DNA from: Caenorhabditis elegans
Taxonomy: Eukaryota; Nematoda; Chromadorea; Rhabditida; Rhabditidae
DNA: 64,000 bases
Assembly (NCBI RefSeq): GCF_000002985.6
Contig: NC_003284.9
Coordinates: forward strand, 2,542,001-2,606,000
Direction: 5' to 3'
Shown here: positions 60,401 to 64,000 of the stretch, in pieces
Numbering within the stretch: position 1 is the first letter of the stretch
Layout: each line of letters starts with the position of its first letter
Made by a program: the position numbers and the translations under genes
The notes under the pieces: model-generated
The model's database searches: none
Told to the model about the DNA's origin: nothing
Seen by the model: only the letters and a program-made list of their open reading frames with translations

Positions 60401-63132
60401 CCAAAATTATGAGTGGTAAATGAAAAAAAAAACACAGGCAATTTTTGACAGAAAATAAAAAAATTCCAAAATTTTTTTGAAAAGCTTCATTATGATATTT
60501 GGTACGCTAGCACAACTCCACAGTTTAACCTATTACATTTTTTTTTCAGCGATCCAACATGATCGAGACAAAATCCGATATACGAAAGCTCTCAAAAAGA
60601 AACGGGAAGAAGAAAAACGGTTAAAAGAAATGGTAATAAAAGAGGATATTGGAAGCCCCCAAAGTATCGCATCTGACACATATATCAACACATCTACTCC
60701 ATCATCTAGCACTATGATCAACATTTTAGAAAACGATCATCATTCTTATGATCCCGAAGCACAGGTATATATCATCATTGTTCGTGCATCACTTTGTAAA
60801 AACAAAATTTCAGAACGATGTAAAAGCTGTTATCGAAGATTTATTACGGTTAGAGTCAAGAGTGAAGTCACTTAGGAACTCATATCGCTTCGAATCTCAA
60901 GTGTCTGCCACATCTTGCATGTACTCCAGGTATAGCCCAGTTGTTTTTTTTTAGTTTTTACACTCAGCTTTTATATGAATTCTTGAACAAAAAAACCCAC
61001 GTTATATTTTTCCCTTGCCTCTTCTATTTTTTCCATTTTTTATGACCAGTGTACTTTTGTTGGTTTCCATTTTCTTTCAAAAGAAGAGATCTGGCTGGGT
61101 CGTTAGGAATTCTTAGAATGTGCAACAGCCCCCCCCCCCCCTCCCCAAACTAGGATATGTGTTAAGAAAAGGCGCAACAAGGCAAGAAAAGGAAAAAGTT
61201 CAAACCGAGGGTGGTTGCAAACGAAAAAGAAGAGAGAAAAAAGGAAGAAAAACGAAGATCTCATCATAAAAAATTTTCAAATGCATGTAGCTTTTTATTT
61301 TTCAGCTGCTTACTGGATGACATCACATATATGGCAGAAAACACACATGAAAACGAGGGCACAATTGAACCATTCGAGTGTTCTGTGGAGAAGCTGAGGG
61401 AATGGTTTGTGCGAGATTTGTCGTTAATGCTCGAATGGGGCAAGTGCTTACCGATTATGGAAAGGTTACTACTCAACGACAAGGTATGCTAAAATTATTT
61501 AATACAATCTTTTAAATTTATCTTTTGAGTTCGTGGGGATAGCTCTAAAATTGCCAAAAAAATAGCATTTAACCATAAAAAAACGTGGAGGAAATTTTCA
61601 ATTCCGAAGAAATTCAAAAAGTGGTGAAAACCCAGGTATCACTAAAAAAAATTTTCATTCCGGTTTCATGTTATAATTATGTTTAAAATAGTTATATTTC
61701 AATAATGTAGAGGTTCGAACATGCGACAGTGCTTCAGATTAAAAAAATGTTTTCATCACCTTTTGGCTCGAAATGGAAAAATGTCAAAATTTCCAAAATT
61801 GTTTGAAAAGTTCAATTTGGAATTTTAGTCATTTTAGCACCATTGGAATGATTTTTCATAATTTCCTCACAGATCGTAGACCATCTTTTATAGACATTTT
61901 GACGTCGAATATTAATAGTAACTTACCACCTGTAATTTAAATAGGGGATAGAGTTTGTAGATAGTTTTTTAATAGACCTTGAGCCTATCGGCTTGAAATG
62001 TGTTAACAAATTGACGCGAGATAAACTACCAAAGTATGCATTAAAAGGTTTATTATTTTAGAGAAGATAAAACTAAATTCGGGCTGTTGCGACGAAGAAA
62101 ATCTGGTGAAATTTCAGGCTAAATTTGGCTTTATTTTTTAGAAATATTTTGAAAAGTCTCATTATGGAATTCGGTTGTGTTGAACCAATTTTAGTCTATT
62201 TAAGCAAAATACCCGCAAACTCTGGGATTTTCATCTGAAAAATTAGTTCTGAAAATTCGTGCAATTCCAATAAATAATAGAAAACTATTCAATCTTGACG
62301 CCAAAAGGATTGGCAGAAATTTAAAGAAAATTTTAAGAAATTTCCACTTTTTTAGTGATTAACTTTATCTTTAATTCCAGCTTGCCCTGATGAAAGCTTT
62401 CGCACCAATATTTCCATTGATTCAACTAGCATTCTACACGAGAAACGAATTTGAATGTGATATTGTGATAAGTGAGTTTCTGAAACATGCAACAATTCTG
62501 AAAAACATGTTTTCAAACTTTCAGAACTCGAACCGGATTGTACGCCTAAACCAATTCCAGAACGGCTCAATTATCCAGATGGCTCATTTATCGAAAAGGG
62601 CAATAAGCCAGCGAATACTTGGTAAGCCAACCAATCTCCTCAGATTCTGCTTTTTCTCGCGCTTTTCTCCGATTTATTCTTCCTACTTGGCAAGGGCTCT
62701 CTTTTCAGGGAAGAGATGCACACGATGCTAATTGACGGGTGCTACAAAATGATGAGGCAGCTCAAGATCAAAGAATCAACATTTGTGCTTTACAAGATGC
62801 TGCTCTTCCATAATCCAGGTAGGATTAAATGGGGGGTTTGACGTCATTCAAAAATCTTCTTTTCTCATTTTCTCATGTTGCAATTTTTTAAATTGTGAAA
62901 ACAAGTCTCGCAAAATACGTTGTAGTCTTTCCACGAGATTTTTCTAGCAAGATCATCAAGTTCAAATATAAATCATTTAGATGCTGATGGACTATCCTCA
63001 CTTGGAAAAAAGACGATTGAGAATGAGAGGATGCGTTTGCTGACTCAATTGTTCAGCTATCTGTCAACGGAACGAGGAAAAGAAGCTCAAACAATTTTCT
63101 CCAATCTGCTGATGATGTCAGCAACGTTGAGT
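57429..63132 (+). CDS. Nuclear hormone receptor, frameshift in DNA-binding exon, 3' partial
   Basis: Ligand-type transcription factor of the expanded nematode (HNF4-derived) class. Exons: 57429-57489, 58806-58924, 59750-59801, 59848-59914, 60550-60764, 60814-60929, 61306-61483, 62381-62471, 62525-62621, 62709-62818, 62981-63132. Finger 1 uses C31, C34, C48 and C51, with the nematode P-box [10 protein letters not shown]; finger 2 uses C67, C73, C83 and C86. The linker runs [13 protein letters not shown]. The ligand-binding domain starts near [20 protein letters not shown] and [18 protein letters not shown]. In the 59848-59914 exon the run at 59880-59886 is A7. The conserved [14 protein letters not shown] needs A6, and all later exons are in the A6 frame; as written, translation shifts after K90 and stops in the next exon. 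No final exon (helix 12) is seen, so the gene continues beyond the window. Specific nhr number not assigned. Confidence 0.85.
57835..57847 (+). repeat. Poly-G tract (G13)
   Basis: Thirteen consecutive G in the first intron of the nuclear receptor. Another C13 tract lies at 61129-61141 in a later intron of the same gene. Confidence 0.9.
58445..58745. repeat. MITE (GTGGAGTAGC family) in receptor intron 1
   Basis: The left end AGGTAGAGTGGCGCCAATGGGG is mirrored loosely by sequence ending with CGATAAGCATGTTTTAAAGC. It is just upstream of the first zinc-finger exon. Confidence 0.65.
61129..61141 (-). repeat. Poly-C tract (C13; G13 on the minus strand)
   Basis: Thirteen C, then CTCCCC, in the receptor intron before the exon at 61306. 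Confidence 0.9.
62000..62190. repeat. Partial interspersed repeat in receptor intron 7
   Basis: Contains ACGCGAGATAAACTACCAAAG and the TCTCATTATGGAATTCGG end typical of the family described at 8090-8520. Confidence 0.5.
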
Positions 63133-64000
63133 GTGAGTTGTTTCAGGGGTTTCAACTATTTGGAAGGAATTATTTTTTTCTTAAAATTTTTTGTAACCAG
63201 AAATGTCAAACTCACACAGATTAAAAGTTGGATTTTATTGATATAAAACTATGCAAAACACAAAACTGCTGAACTCATAATTTTAGCACATAATTTTGAT
63301 TTATAGCGCTCATGGTTGCAGACCAGCAATTTTTCAAAATTATCTAGTGCGGCATCTAATCTCAAGATATTTATTAAACATTAAAGGTGGTGTAGTCCAA
63401 TTTTTTATTGCTTTATTACACTCAAAATTGTCTGAAAACACCGAATTTCATAATGAAAGTTCTTGAAAAAAAACTTTAATCACCGTCAAATTCAACTTGA
63501 TTCAGGTATTTTGAAGTTGATGGACAAAGAGATTTGGTAATTTTTTTTTTAATCTCTTCGTCCATCGACTTTAAAAAACCTAAATCGAGCTGAAAACGCA
63601 GAATATTTAACTATTATGCTCAAAATTTGACGGTTTAAAAAACGTTTTTTTAATTGTTTCCAGCCGCTGCGACATTGTCAAGTCACTCAAATTTAAATTT
63701 TCAACTAATTTCTAATTTTAGTCCATTTTTTGAGCCGTCATAATTTTTTTGAGATATTTTCAAGAAGTTTTATTACGAAATTCGGTGTGGTCAAACTATT
63801 TTAAGTCTCATAAAGCAATAAAAAATTCATCAACACCATATTTAAGGATGTAGACAAATATTTGCTTTTTCCTGAAAATACACATTAAATATTTAATCTG
63901 AGATAACTGAAAAAATACACAAAAATGTCCGAAAAAAAATTCCGGCAATTTTCAATTTTACCTCTGGGGTTGCGGAGTACCGTTCTTATGACCAAACATG
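63133..64000. other. Probable last intron of the nuclear receptor, no exon seen
   Basis: It starts with GTGAGT directly after the last recognised receptor exon. The rest is repeat-like: an inverted pair around 63505-63600 containing GATGGACAAAGAGATT and its mirror AATCTCTTCGTCCATCG, and a GGTGGTGTAG MITE end at about 63386. No stop-containing final exon was found before the window ends. Confidence 0.55.

Noticed and set aside
1..64000. CRISPR arrays, bacterial insertion sequences or prokaryotic operons
   Set aside because: No regularly spaced direct repeats, no transposase ORFs, and the genes are all intron-rich and eukaryotic.

Overview
The window reads as nuclear DNA of a Caenorhabditis nematode, almost certainly C. 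elegans. It is AT-rich, most introns follow GTRAGT...TTTTCAG and many are only 45-60 bases long, and several genes have a splice acceptor a few bases before the ATG, as expected for spliced-leader trans-splicing. Degenerate TTAGGC (nematode telomere) repeats, long poly-G/C tracts and many small inverted-repeat elements are present, and the gene families (transthyretin-like, supplementary nuclear receptor, AAT transporter) are typical of worms. From memory, an AAT transporter beside a DHCR24 homologue matches cosmid F52H2 on chromosome X (aat-3 = F52H2.2, DHCR24 homologue = F52H2.6). I could not check this.

Layout. 1-2.8 kb: repeat-rich, no gene. 2.8-7.0 kb (-): 13-exon SLC5-type sodium/solute symporter. 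7.5 kb (-): tRNA-Asn. 11.6 kb (+): tRNA-Asp. 12.2-15.5 kb (+): 11-exon amino-acid exchanger, probably aat-3. 16.0-17.4 kb (-): 283-residue protein with a perfect metzincin zinc motif. 18.1-22.1 kb (-): Delta24-sterol reductase (DHCR24). 23.4-24.0 kb: two head-to-head small membrane-protein ORFs. 24.7-30.6 kb (-): 16-exon C2CD5-like C2-domain protein. 31.1-34.6 kb (+): unrecognised 586-residue protein, divergent from it. 35.8-36.2 kb (+): transthyretin-like secreted protein. 36.5-38.6 kb (-): unrecognised protein with a basic tail. 42.5-43.7 kb (-): unrecognised secreted protein. 43.7-57.4 kb: gene-poor. 57.4 kb to beyond the window (+): nuclear hormone receptor.

Exon models were built by hand from splice sites, reading-frame phase and family resemblance. 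For every gene except one, all exon phases close into a single open frame. The exception is the nuclear receptor: an A7 run in the exon for the second zinc finger shifts the frame where the family motif needs A6.

The genes do not form one pathway. The nearest to a functional theme is membrane and lipid handling: two transporters, a sterol reductase for dietary-sterol processing, and a C2 membrane-binding protein. I saw no clearly novel multi-gene system. The best leads are the small metzincin-like protein, the nuclear-receptor frameshift, and the two unrecognised proteins at 31.1-34.6 and 36.5-38.6 kb.
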